Made by a program: the position numbers and the translations under genes. From NCBI RefSeq assembly GCF_017352195.1, contig NZ_CP071445.1, positions 62,001-126,000 on the forward strand: a DNA stretch of 64,000 nucleotides, read 5' to 3'. The stretch comes from Sedimentibacter sp. zth1 (GTDB lineage Bacteria > Bacillota > Clostridia > Tissierellales > Sedimentibacteraceae). A model generated the notes under the pieces. It did no database searches, had not been told where the DNA came from, and worked only from the letters and a program-made list of their open reading frames with translations. Below are positions 55,634 to 64,000 of the stretch, piece by piece; position 1 is the first letter of the stretch, and each line of letters starts with the position of its first letter.

Positions 55634-58600
55634 ATGCTAAGTAATCTAAAAGTTAAAAAGAATTTTGCCGTAATATTAACATTATTAATGATAATAAGCA
55701 TGATTCCATCATTTGCTTATGCAAATGACAGTAATATTAGCTCAGCAAAAGAAGAATTAAAACAAGAAGCATTATCAAAGATTACACCAGAAGTAATGAA
55801 TGATTTTGACGAAGACCTAATAGAAGTACTAGTGTATATGAAAGAACAAGTAGACACAGAAATGATAGCTGAGGCTACAAAATCTGCTGTGTCAGATGTA
55901 ATGACCCCATATAATACAAAATTAGAAGTAAGAAAAGGAGTAGTTGAAGCTTTAAAAGATGAAGCAACTACTACTCAAAAAAATATAATCAAATATTTAG
56001 ATCAAGAAATGGATAAAGGAAATGTTGAAGAATTTACATCTTATCACATAGTCAATATGATATATGTAAAAGCAACAAAAGAAGTAATAGAAAATATTTC
56101 ATTTATGTCAGAAGTAGAGAAAATATATAAAAATAAAGTTCACACATTAGAAGTTACAGAAATGAGTGAAGAGATAAAACCAACAACAGAGGGCATAGAG
56201 TGGAACATTGAAAAAGTTAATGCAGACCAAACTTGGGAATTGGGAATTGATGGTAGCGGAGTTGTAGTAGGAAGCCTAGATTCAGGAGTAGATTGGACAC
56301 ATCCAGCGATAAAGAATAAATGGAGAGGATATGATCCATCAACAGGAGAAACTAATCCTGAAGGTAGCTGGTTTGACCCAGTATATAATTCAACATTACC
56401 AGAAGATTCAGATGAGCATGGAACTCATGTTATGGGAACAGTATTAGGACAAGAGGAAGATGGAAGTAATAAAATAGGTGTAGCACCAGGAGCAAGATGG
56501 ATAGCAGCAAGAGTATTTAACACTTCAGGTTCAACTACAGGTACAATATTATTATCAGCAGCAGAATGGATGCTTCAACCAAATGGAGATCCAGCAAATG
56601 CACCTGATGTTGTCAACAACTCATGGGGTGGTGGATCAGGAATAGATGAATGGTATAGAGATGCTGTAAGGAACTGGAGAGCAGCAGGAATATTCCCAGT
56701 ATTTTCAGCAGGAAACCAGAGAGCGGGCGAACCAGCACCATGGCCAGGATCAATATCATGCCCAGCAAATTATCCAGAATCATTTGCAGTAGCAGCAACA
56801 GATATAAATAATATGAGAGCTTCGTTCTCAAAATTAGGTCCATCACCATATGATGAAAGTTTAATAAAACCAGAAATATCAGCACCAGGAGTAAGTATTA
56901 GATCATCAATACCAGGTGGTGGATACCAAGGTGGATGGTCAGGAACATCAATGTCAGCACCACATATTACAGGAACAGTAGCATTGTTGTTATCAGCAAA
57001 CGCATCATTGACAGTGGATGATATAGATGAAGTTATCAAGAGTACAGCAATGCCATTAGTTGACACATCATATCCAACAGCACCTAATATGTCATACGGT
57101 TATGGTTTAGTTGATACATTTGAAGCAGTATCACAAGTAGCATCAGGAACAGGATACATTTCTGGTAAAGTGTTAGTACCTGGCGAGGATACAAGTGAGC
57201 CAGTTATAAATCACGAACAAATGGTAACAGAAATATATATAGGTTCAGATACAGATATAATAGCAGAGATATCTGATGATGTAGCTATAACAGAAGTAGA
57301 GTTATTAGTAAAACAAGAAGGCAAATCCTACTGGATGTTAACTCCAATGAATAGAATATCAGGAGATCATAAAGCAGGAATATACAAAGGAACAATAAGC
57401 TATGATATGCTAGGAGGAAATAGTATTACATATAAGATAAAAGCTAGAGATTATGGAGGAGATGCTGTTGTTTCACCAGATTATAATATAGAAGTTAAAT
57501 TTGGTATTGTTCCAGATGAATATACTCAAGGCTTTGAAGATGGAGTAGAAGGCTGGATATTTGATGGAGAATGGGAATATGGAGTACCATCAGGAACAAG
57601 CCCAGAAGCATATGAAGGAGAAAAATTAGCAGGAACTAAAATAGATGGAAATTATGCAAATGATGCAGATAGCTTGTTAGTAACTCCACCAATAGATTTA
57701 AGAAATGCTGATCTAGGTTCAGCAACATTAAGATTACAAGAATGGTTCGAAACAGAATACTATTACGATATATGTTATGTTTATGTTTCAAACGATTATG
57801 GTGATACATGGACAATAGTAGGCACCCGTACAGGAATTAGAATGGAATGGATAGACACAGTAATTAATCTTAATGATTATATAGGTTCTCTAGATCCAGT
57901 ATTTGTTGCATTCCGCTTTACTTCAGATAGTTCAAATGCAAATCCAGGTTGGTATATAGACAATGTAAGATTAATTGGTGTAGGTACTGACGCTATGAAA
58001 GTTTCAGAAAACCAAGTAAGTCAAGAAGAAGCGTCAAAACCTGAAATTATGAAGTCGGATTATGTAGATCCAGAAGAATTAAAATATAGCTTAAAGAAAG
58101 ACAAAACAAATAATTATGTAACAATAGAAGATGAAGAAGTAAAAAGTATACCAATGGTATATGGTGGAATCCCTGCTACTGATGCAGTAGTAACAGTACT
58201 GGAGACAGGAAGAAGTGTTAAAGTAAATCCAGTTAACGGTAAATTCTATATGAGACACGTACTTGGAGAAAACCTTACACTAAGAGCAGAAGCATATGGA
58301 TATTATGCAAATGAAGTAACTGTAAATGTAAATGAAGATGAAACAACAAGAGTAAATATCATGTTAGAACCAAAACCACAGGGAACTATTATAGGAAGAG
58401 TATTTGACAGATATTATAATAACGGAGCAGCTAATGCTGTAATAAGAGTGGTAGAAGACCCTAAAGTAGCTCCAGTAGTAGCAGATGAAGATGGATACTT
58501 TAGAATTAACAAAGTATATGAAGGAACATATACACTTAAAGTGGTAGCAGATGGATTTGATCCAGGAGAAATTACTGTAGATGTATACGAAGATGAAATA

Positions 58601-60490
58601 ACAAATGTTGATATACCACTTAAGAGATTTGTAGGTTATGAAGATGATATAATCTATGACGATGGAGTAGGAGAAAACGCATTAGTATTAAATAGTGCAG
58701 GTTACGGATTAGCAGTAAGATTTACACCTGAACAATACGGTAAAGTAAAAGGAGCAAATATTTTCTTCTGGGATAATAGCTGGCCATCACCAGGAGGAAA
58801 TAGAATAGGTTTTGCAATATACGGAATAGATGATAATGGAGCACCATATCAAGTAGGAGATCCTATATTTGTTGATGTAATAAGAGGAGAATTTAACTAT
58901 ATAGATTTATCAAGTTTAGGCTTCTCAACAGATAGAGATTTCTATATCTCAACGATACAAGATGCAGCAGGTTCTTCTTGCCCAGGAACAGGTATAGATG
59001 AAAACTCTCCATACGGAGATAGATCATATTTGAATCTTGGTGGAGAATTCAAGCTAATATCAGAAGAAAATATCCAAGGTGGAATAATGATCAGAGCAAG
59101 AATGGAATACTCAGTAGCTGTACCAGTTATAACTAATCTAAATGAATTAACATATACAAATCAAGACTCAATAACTGTAGAAGGAACAGTTACAGTAGAT
59201 GGTAAAGTAAATGTATATCTAAATGGTGAAAAGGTAACTACAGTAGATACAGAAAACAAAGAATTTGCAGTAGAAATAAATTTACCATTAGATGAAAATA
59301 CAATTATGGTAACAGCAGAAATGGACGGAATAGAAACAGAGCCATCATCAGCAGTGACAGTAATAAAAGACAAAATAGCACCAGAATTAATAGTAGAAGA
59401 ACCAGAAGATAATTTAAAAATCAATACAGAAGTAGTTCATGTTGTAGGCAATGTACAAGATAATATAGAAATAACACAATTATTGATCAACGAAGTAGAA
59501 GTAGCAATAGATGAAGATGGAAACTTCCATGAAAGATTGATGGTAAATCAAGGTGTTAATATTATTACAGTTAAAGCAATAGATATTGCAGGAAATGAAA
59601 CAGTTGTTGAAAGAACAGTAACTGTAGAATTAGCAGAACCTGAAATTACTAATATACAGCCATCAGAAGATTTAGAGCTTTATGTTGGTGATGTATTGAC
59701 TGTTAGCTTCAATGCGCCAACAGGTGGAGAAGGCTACTTTAGATTATTGCTTCCATTTGAAGTTTCAGATAACAAGACAGGAATTCCTATGACAGAAGAA
59801 GATGGAGTATATACTGGTACTTGGACTGTTCCTGAAGGATTAGAGGGAAACAATATACAGGTCGAAGTTGTGTATATCAGCGAATTTGGATATGAGGTAA
59901 CAGCAATTGCAGATGGAAGATTAACAATAATATTAGAAGAGACTTCAATCATAAACATACAGCCATCAGAAGATACAGAACTTAGAGAGGGAGATGCATT
60001 AGAAGTAAGTTTTAATGGACCTAGTAGATGTAGTGGATACTTTAGATTATTATTTTCACCTGAAATGTCAAATAATGAACTTGAAATTCCAATGATTGAA
60101 GTAACACCAGGATTCTATAGGGGTTTATGGACAGTACCAGAAACAATGGTAGTAAGTAACTTACAAATTGAAGTATTGTTAGTAACTGAAGATAATATTA
60201 GAATGCTTGATATAGCTGAAGGCCGTATTACAGTGGTAGGACAGATGAATATGCTTCCAGTAAATTCAGTAATAGTTGGTGAAGAAGCATATGACATAAA
60301 TTATTTAAATAGTAACTCGGAAGCGCAAGAAAAATTAATCGAGTGGTTAGATTTAGGCAATCAAGTTTATATAAAACTTGATAATGATGATATAGTAGAC
60401 TTTGATGGTCAAATTGTTAGTTATGAATTATTACCACAACGTATTACTTATTATAATTCAAACGGAAATATAACATTCTATTCAAAATAG
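55634..60490 (+). CDS. Giant secreted subtilisin-like protease (copy 2)
   Basis: 1618 residues, a paralogue of the preceding gene. Signal peptide, propeptide and catalytic domain are almost identical (same Asp216, His262, Ser439). It has one MAM-like domain, which differs at many positions from copy 1 (e.g. LQEWFETEYYYDICYVYVSN against FQEWYETENNYDKCYVYVTN). It lacks the fibronectin III and second MAM-like domains (about 250 residues). The carboxypeptidase-regulatory and Ig-like parts are again near-identical. It has an extra copy of the C-terminal domain (IQPSEDTELREGDALEVSF, after IQPSEDLELYVGDVLTVSF). AGGGGAG lies 10 bases before the ATG. Substrate preference is unknown. Confidence 0.93.
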   Translation: MLSNLKVKKNFAVILTLLMIISMIPSFAYANDSNISSAKEELKQEALSKITPEVMNDFDEDLIEVLVYMKEQVDTEMIAEATKSAVSDVMTPYNTKLEVRKGVVEALKDEATTTQKNIIKYLDQEMDKGNVEEFTSYHIVNMIYVKATKEVIENISFMSEVEKIYKNKVHTLEVTEMSEEIKPTTEGIEWNIEKVNADQTWELGIDGSGVVVGSLDSGVDWTHPAIKNKWRGYDPSTGETNPEGSWFDPVYNSTLPEDSDEHGTHVMGTVLGQEEDGSNKIGVAPGARWIAARVFNTSGSTTGTILLSAAEWMLQPNGDPANAPDVVNNSWGGGSGIDEWYRDAVRNWRAAGIFPVFSAGNQRAGEPAPWPGSISCPANYPESFAVAATDINNMRASFSKLGPSPYDESLIKPEISAPGVSIRSSIPGGGYQGGWSGTSMSAPHITGTVALLLSANASLTVDDIDEVIKSTAMPLVDTSYPTAPNMSYGYGLVDTFEAVSQVASGTGYISGKVLVPGEDTSEPVINHEQMVTEIYIGSDTDIIAEISDDVAITEVELLVKQEGKSYWMLTPMNRISGDHKAGIYKGTISYDMLGGNSITYKIKARDYGGDAVVSPDYNIEVKFGIVPDEYTQGFEDGVEGWIFDGEWEYGVPSGTSPEAYEGEKLAGTKIDGNYANDADSLLVTPPIDLRNADLGSATLRLQEWFETEYYYDICYVYVSNDYGDTWTIVGTRTGIRMEWIDTVINLNDYIGSLDPVFVAFRFTSDSSNANPGWYIDNVRLIGVGTDAMKVSENQVSQEEASKPEIMKSDYVDPEELKYSLKKDKTNNYVTIEDEEVKSIPMVYGGIPATDAVVTVLETGRSVKVNPVNGKFYMRHVLGENLTLRAEAYGYYANEVTVNVNEDETTRVNIMLEPKPQGTIIGRVFDRYYNNGAANAVIRVVEDPKVAPVVADEDGYFRINKVYEGTYTLKVVADGFDPGEITVDVYEDEITNVDIPLKRFVGYEDDIIYDDGVGENALVLNSAGYGLAVRFTPEQYGKVKGANIFFWDNSWPSPGGNRIGFAIYGIDDNGAPYQVGDPIFVDVIRGEFNYIDLSSLGFSTDRDFYISTIQDAAGSSCPGTGIDENSPYGDRSYLNLGGEFKLISEENIQGGIMIRARMEYSVAVPVITNLNELTYTNQDSITVEGTVTVDGKVNVYLNGEKVTTVDTENKEFAVEINLPLDENTIMVTAEMDGIETEPSSAVTVIKDKIAPELIVEEPEDNLKINTEVVHVVGNVQDNIEITQLLINEVEVAIDEDGNFHERLMVNQGVNIITVKAIDIAGNETVVERTVTVELAEPEITNIQPSEDLELYVGDVLTVSFNAPTGGEGYFRLLLPFEVSDNKTGIPMTEEDGVYTGTWTVPEGLEGNNIQVEVVYISEFGYEVTAIADGRLTIILEETSIINIQPSEDTELREGDALEVSFNGPSRCSGYFRLLFSPEMSNNELEIPMIEVTPGFYRGLWTVPETMVVSNLQIEVLLVTEDNIRMLDIAEGRITVVGQMNMLPVNSVIVGEEAYDINYLNSNSEAQEKLIEWLDLGNQVYIKLDNDDIVDFDGQIVSYELLPQRITYYNSNGNITFYSK

Positions 60491-60525
60491 TAAAATTATA
60501 TCTTAATTTATAACAATACTATAGA

Positions 60526-60555
60526 ATGGCCTATAATTTTAAAATTATAGGCCAT
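60526..60555. repeat. Perfect 30-nt palindrome after the second subtilase
   Basis: ATGGCCTATAATTTT followed directly by AAAATTATAGGCCAT. It has no loop spacer and no T run, so it is a palindrome or mRNA-end hairpin rather than a classical terminator. It marks the end of the surface-protein island. Confidence 0.8.
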
Positions 60556-60771
60556 ATCAGTATGTCAAAAAGCTACATAGTTTTAATGTTTAAAAGTATT
60601 AAGTTTAACCTTAAATTACCAAAATATTTTTATTTACAAGGTAGAAAAATTAATGTATACTGTTAAAGTTGCAAAGATTAGTATAAAACATGACATTAAT
60701 ACTTACAACATATTTTAAACAATCTTAAATATTAATTTTTCTTAACAATTGAAAAATAATAAAAAAAAGAC

Positions 60772-60800
60772 TTGCATTAACTGCTATATTAGTGTACTAT
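60772..60800 (+). promoter_or_regulatory. Possible promoter of the S10 operon
   Basis: TTGCAT (60772-60777), 17 bp, TACTAT (60795-60800); an alternative -10, TATGAT, is at 60798-60803. A moderate match, but placed just before the rpsJ leader. Confidence 0.45.
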
Positions 60801-60804
60801 GATA

Positions 60805-60975
60805 TAGCGTGCCACATGCGATGAGACAAAAGGTTGCTGATTTAATCAGGTAATTTTTGTTGAGAATGTCTTGTTTTAAAAACGGGGCGACCGGTATCGT
60901 TTTTTTTAAAAAAATATTAGAAACACCCGGATAGGTGTATCAGCGATTCCGAGTTGTATGTGCAACATACGAAGA
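60805..60975 (+). promoter_or_regulatory. Structured 5' leader of the S10 operon
   Basis: About 170 bases of clearly less AT-rich sequence with several hairpins: AGACA ... TGTCT enclosing CTGATTTAATCAG (about 60823-60871), ACACC / GGTGT (60923-60938) and GTATG / CATAC (60956-60970). The segment GGGGCGACCGGTATCG stands out in composition. The first part of the gap (60556-60770) is AT-rich and empty. A ribosomal protein of the operon may bind here; I do not recognise a named leader family. Confidence 0.5.
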
Positions 60976-60988
60976 AGGAGGTAAAAAA

Positions 60989-61300
60989 ATGGCAAGCACT
61001 CAAAAAATAAGAATTAGGTTAAAGGCTTATGACCATCAATTGATTGATCAATCTGCACAAAAAATTGTAGAGACTGCTAAAGCAACTGGAGCAACTGTAG
61101 CTGGACCAATTCCACTACCTACAGAAAAACAAGTTGTTACAATATTAAGAGCAGTTCACAAGTACAAAGATTCTAGAGAGCAGTTTGAGCAAAGAACACA
61201 CAAAAGATTAATTGACATCACTAATCCTACTCCTAAAACAGTAGACTCATTAATGAAACTTAATTTGCCTGCTGGAGTAGACATTGAAATTAAGCTATAA
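60989..61300 (+). CDS. rpsJ: 30S ribosomal protein S10
   Basis: 103 residues from ATG 60989 (AAGGAGGT upstream); the longer in-frame opening from 60935 is part of the leader. Motifs: [38 protein letters not shown] and [15 protein letters not shown]. First gene of the S10 operon; also a NusB partner in antitermination. Confidence 0.97.
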   Translation: MASTQKIRIRLKAYDHQLIDQSAQKIVETAKATGATVAGPIPLPTEKQVVTILRAVHKYKDSREQFEQRTHKRLIDITNPTPKTVDSLMKLNLPAGVDIEIKL

Positions 61301-61346
61301 GAAAGTAAAGTAGAGATAATATAATATATACAACTCTGCTTAGAAT

Positions 61347-61364
61347 GATTACCTGGCGGTAATC
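61347..61364 (+). promoter_or_regulatory. Small hairpin between rpsJ and rplC
   Basis: A 7-bp perfect stem GATTACC / GGTAATC with loop TGGC in the 94-base spacer, upstream of the rplC ribosome binding site (GGAGGTG). It may be a processing or regulatory element. Confidence 0.45.
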
Positions 61365-61394
61365 CGCTGTAAGAAAATAGGAGGTGTAATCTAA

Positions 61395-62021
61395 ATGAAA
61401 GCAATTCTTGGTAAAAAAATAGGAATGACTCAAGTGTTCACAGAACAAGGTAATGTTGTTCCAGTATCAGTAGTAGAATCGAGCAAAATGTTCGTAGTTC
61501 AAAAGAAAACTATTGAGAAAGATGGTTACAACGCAATCCAAGTTGGATTCGGTGATATCAAAACAAAAAATGTAACAAAACCTTTAAAAGGTCATTTCGA
61601 AAAATCAAACGTTGAATACAAAAAAATCCTTAGAGAATTTAGAGTAGAAAACATTGATGAATACGAAGTTGGACAAGAAATAAAATTAGATATTTTCCAA
61701 GCCGGAGACAAAGTTGATGTTATTGGAACATCAAAAGGTAAAGGATTTGCAGGAAATATTAAAAGACATGGTCACTCGAGAGGACCTATGAGTCATGGTT
61801 CTAAATTCCACAGATTAAGAGGTTCTTTAGGAGCTTCAGCTGGTATTTGTAGAGTAATTAAAGGAATACCTGCACACGGACATATGGGTCATGTAAGAGT
61901 AACTGTACAAAACCTTGAAATTATAAAAGTAGATACAGCTAAAAATGTATTGCTTATAAAAGGTGCTATACCAGGACCTAAAAAAGGCTTAGTAACAGTT
62001 AAAGAAACAGTAAAAAGATAG
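61395..62021 (+). CDS. rplC: 50S ribosomal protein L3
   Basis: 208 residues: [15 protein letters not shown] start, [34 protein letters not shown], and [15 protein letters not shown]. Early assembly protein near the peptidyl transferase centre. Follows rpsJ; 27 bases before rplD. Confidence 0.97.
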   Translation: MKAILGKKIGMTQVFTEQGNVVPVSVVESSKMFVVQKKTIEKDGYNAIQVGFGDIKTKNVTKPLKGHFEKSNVEYKKILREFRVENIDEYEVGQEIKLDIFQAGDKVDVIGTSKGKGFAGNIKRHGHSRGPMSHGSKFHRLRGSLGASAGICRVIKGIPAHGHMGHVRVTVQNLEIIKVDTAKNVLLIKGAIPGPKKGLVTVKETVKR

Positions 62022-62048
62022 TTAGAAAAGTAGAAAGGAGGATTAAAG

Positions 62049-62672
62049 ATGCCAAAAGTAGCTCTTTATGATATAAACGGCAGTCAAGTGGGTGATGTCG
62101 AATTATGCGATGCAATATTCGGAATTGAGCCAAATAACCACGTTATGTATGAGGCTGTAAAAAACTATTTAGCTAATCAAAGACAAGGTACACAATCAGC
62201 AAAGACTAGAGCAGAAGTAAGAGGTGGCGGAAGAAAACCTTGGAGACAAAAAGGAACAGGACGTGCAAGACAAGGTAGTATCAGAGCACCACAATGGAAA
62301 GGCGGCGGAGTTGTATTCGCACCAAAACCAAGAGATTATAGCTATTCAATACCTAAAAAGGTTAAGAGATTAGCACTTAAATCAGCATTAAGCTCAAAGG
62401 TTATAGACAAAGAAATAATTGTTCTTGATAGTTTAACTTTAGAACAACCAAAAACTAAAGAAATGGTAAAAGTTTTATCAAATCTTAAAGCAAACAAAAA
62501 ATCTTTAATAGTAATACCTGAAAGAGACGCAAATGTTGTTAGATCAGCAAGCAATATTCCAGGTGTTAAAACTGCATATGTTAACACAATTAACGTATAT
62601 GATATTTTGAACTGTGATACTTTCATAATAACAAAAGACGCAGTAAACAAAGTGGAGGAGGTGTACGCATAA
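62049..62672 (+). CDS. rplD: 50S ribosomal protein L4
   Basis: 207 residues: [19 protein letters not shown], the extended loop [20 protein letters not shown] and [15 protein letters not shown] (which lines the exit tunnel), and a globular C-terminus. The stop overlaps the rplW start by one base (TAATG). Confidence 0.97.
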   Translation: MPKVALYDINGSQVGDVELCDAIFGIEPNNHVMYEAVKNYLANQRQGTQSAKTRAEVRGGGRKPWRQKGTGRARQGSIRAPQWKGGGVVFAPKPRDYSYSIPKKVKRLALKSALSSKVIDKEIIVLDSLTLEQPKTKEMVKVLSNLKANKKSLIVIPERDANVVRSASNIPGVKTAYVNTINVYDILNCDTFIITKDAVNKVEEVYA

Positions 62673-62965
62673 TGCGCAGTCCACACGATTTAATAAAAAG
62701 ACCAATAATTACAGAAGCAAGTATGGATGCAATGGCTGACAAAAAATACACTTTTGAAGTGGATAAAAAAGCCAACAAAACTGAAATTAAAAACGCAGTT
62801 GAGCAAGTTTTCGGAGTAAAAGTTAAGAGCGTAAACACAATGAATATGCTTGGAAAAATGAAAAGACAAGGCGCTCATGCTGGAAGAAGAGCAAGTTGGA
62901 AAAAAGCTATCATAGCTTTAACTGAAGACAGCAAAGCAATTGAATTCTTCGAAGGAATGAACTAA
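62672..62965 (+). CDS. rplW: 50S ribosomal protein L23
   Basis: 97 residues: [54 protein letters not shown]. Sits at the tunnel exit and docks trigger factor and SRP. Translationally coupled to rplD. Confidence 0.96.
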   Translation: MRSPHDLIKRPIITEASMDAMADKKYTFEVDKKANKTEIKNAVEQVFGVKVKSVNTMNMLGKMKRQGAHAGRRASWKKAIIALTEDSKAIEFFEGMN

Positions 62966-63021
62966 GATTTTAATATATTATAAAAATACAATAAACAAAA
63001 TAATCAAAAGGAGGAAATCTC

Positions 63022-63855
63022 ATGGGTATAAAAAAATTTAAACCTACTTCTCCATCTTTAAGACAGATGACTGTTTCGACTTTTGAAGAGATAACAACTA
63101 ACGAACCTGAGAAATCTCTTTTAGCACCTTTAAGTAAAACTGCAGGAAGAAACGTACATGGATGTATTACAGTTCGTCATAAAGGTGGCGGTGAAAAGAG
63201 AAAATACAGAATAATAGATTTCAAAAGAAATAAAGACGGTGTACCAGGTAAAATTGCTACAATTGAGTATGATCCAAACAGAAGTGCTAATATTGCATTA
63301 GTACATTATGTAGACGGAGAAAAAAGATATATAATAGCTCCAAACAAGTTAAAAGTTGGAGATGTTATAGAATCAGGTAGCAAAGCGGATATCAAAATAG
63401 GTAATACATTACAATTGAAAAACATACCTGTTGGTACTACAATTCATAATATTGAATTGAAGGCTGGAAAAGGTGCACAGTTAGTTAGATCTGCTGGTAA
63501 CTCAGCACAGTTAATGGCTAAAGAAGGAAAGTATGCACAAGTTAGACTTCCAAGTGGTGAAGTAAGAATGGTAAGCATGGAGTGTAGAGCTACAATCGGT
63601 CAAGTTGGTAACATAGACCATGAAAATATCAATATCGGTAAAGCCGGTAGAAAGAGACACATGGGTATTAGACCAACAGTAAGAGGTAGTGTAATGAACC
63701 CTAACGATCACCCACACGGTGGTGGTGAAGGTAAAGCTCCAGTAGGAAGACCATCTCCAGTAACACCTTGGGGTAAACCAGCATTAGGCTATAAAACTCG
63801 TAAGAAGAATAAAAAGTCTAATAAAATGATTGTAAGAACAAGAAAATCTAAATAA
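63022..63855 (+). CDS. rplB: 50S ribosomal protein L2
   Basis: 277 residues: [56 protein letters not shown], and the C-terminal [19 protein letters not shown] loop with the conserved His near the peptidyl transferase centre. Basic tail. AGGAGG before the ATG. Confidence 0.97.
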   Translation: MGIKKFKPTSPSLRQMTVSTFEEITTNEPEKSLLAPLSKTAGRNVHGCITVRHKGGGEKRKYRIIDFKRNKDGVPGKIATIEYDPNRSANIALVHYVDGEKRYIIAPNKLKVGDVIESGSKADIKIGNTLQLKNIPVGTTIHNIELKAGKGAQLVRSAGNSAQLMAKEGKYAQVRLPSGEVRMVSMECRATIGQVGNIDHENINIGKAGRKRHMGIRPTVRGSVMNPNDHPHGGGEGKAPVGRPSPVTPWGKPALGYKTRKKNKKSNKMIVRTRKSK

Positions 63856-63887
63856 ATAACAGGTTTTGTGAAAGGAGGAAATAGTAG

Positions 63888-64000
63888 ATGGGTAGATCGT
63901 TAAAAAAGGGACCTTATTGTGAGCCTAGTCTAATGAAAAAAGTAGTTACTTTAAACGAAGCTAATGACAAAAAAGTTATTAAGACTTGGTCAAGAAGATC
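63888..64000 (+). CDS. rpsS: 30S ribosomal protein S19 (cut by window edge)
   Basis: The first 37 codons are visible: [18 protein letters not shown], then VIKTWSRRS, the typical S19 start. AAAGGAGG upstream. It is the next gene after rplB in the S10 operon and continues beyond the window. Confidence 0.95.
   Translation, partial: MGRSLKKGPYCEPSLMKKVVTLNEANDKKVIKTWSRR

Larger units (their letters stand above)
50170..60490 (+). repeat. Tandem duplication of the subtilase gene (mosaic)
   Basis: Two long near-identical blocks are visible: 50170-52075 against 55634-57539 (offset 5464), and about 53383-54960 against 58058-59633. Between them lies a divergent stretch (52075-53383 against 57540-58058) in which copy 1 has about 0.8 kb more. 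The 3' ends also differ. The blocks alternate sharply between near-identity and clear divergence, as expected from duplication followed by gene conversion or domain exchange. Confidence 0.93.

Overview
The window is low-GC DNA from an anaerobic, amino-acid-fermenting Gram-positive bacterium of the class Clostridia. Evidence for this: A/T-ending codons, strong AGGAGG ribosome binding sites, a sporulation-type SigH, a D-proline reductase (Stickland) operon with two in-frame UGA (selenocysteine) codons, and the clostridial order gltX-cysS-mrnC-rlmB-yacP-sigH-...-secE-nusG-rplKAJL-rpoBC. A relative of Sedimentibacter or Tissierella is a reasonable guess, but the sequence alone does not prove the genus.

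Left edge (1-4.6 kb): the end of a mobile element carrying a large serine recombinase sits inside feoB, which is cut in the middle of its membrane domain. The rest of the iron locus follows: feoA, a divergent DtxR-family regulator with a palindromic operator candidate between them, and a cation-efflux (CDF) transporter. Next (4.7-9.1 kb) come a TPR-GAF-GGDEF diguanylate cyclase, a ferredoxin relic, and a PadR / DUF1700 / DUF4097 operon.

Proline block (9.1-19.3 kb): prdR encodes a sigma-54 activator with CBS and PAS domains. It is followed by a clear -24/-12 promoter and then prdC(Sec), prdA, a small unknown gene, prdB(Sec), prdD, prdE, prdF and a peptidase-like amidohydrolase. PrdA has a duplicated N-terminal module. 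prdD and prdE together look like one PrdA paralogue cut at the position where PrdA is proteolytically matured. A DUF4846 lipoprotein-like gene and a VanRS-like two-component system follow (19.4-23.0 kb).

Information-processing block (23.3-46.6 kb): gltX, cysS, mrnC, rlmB, yacP, sigH, tRNA-Thr, tuf, rpmG, secE, nusG, rplK, rplA, rplJ, rplL, rpoB, rpoC, an L7Ae-like gene, rpsL, rpsG, fusA and a second, almost identical tuf. Regulatory RNA candidates include two matching L1-binding hairpins (before rplK and before rplA) and an L10 leader with an internal terminator.

An island of about 14 kb (46.6-60.6 kb) separates the str operon from the S10 operon, which are usually adjacent in Firmicutes. 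It holds an SLH-anchored protein with seven 216-bp FIVAR repeats and two tandem giant secreted subtilases that share near-identical blocks but have divergent middles and ends. The S10 operon (rpsJ, rplC, rplD, rplW, rplB, rpsS) then runs off the right edge.

Inferred biology: secreted subtilases degrade proteins, a prolidase-like amidohydrolase may release proline, PrdF racemises L- to D-proline, and the PrdA/PrdB selenoenzyme with PrdC uses it as an electron acceptor.
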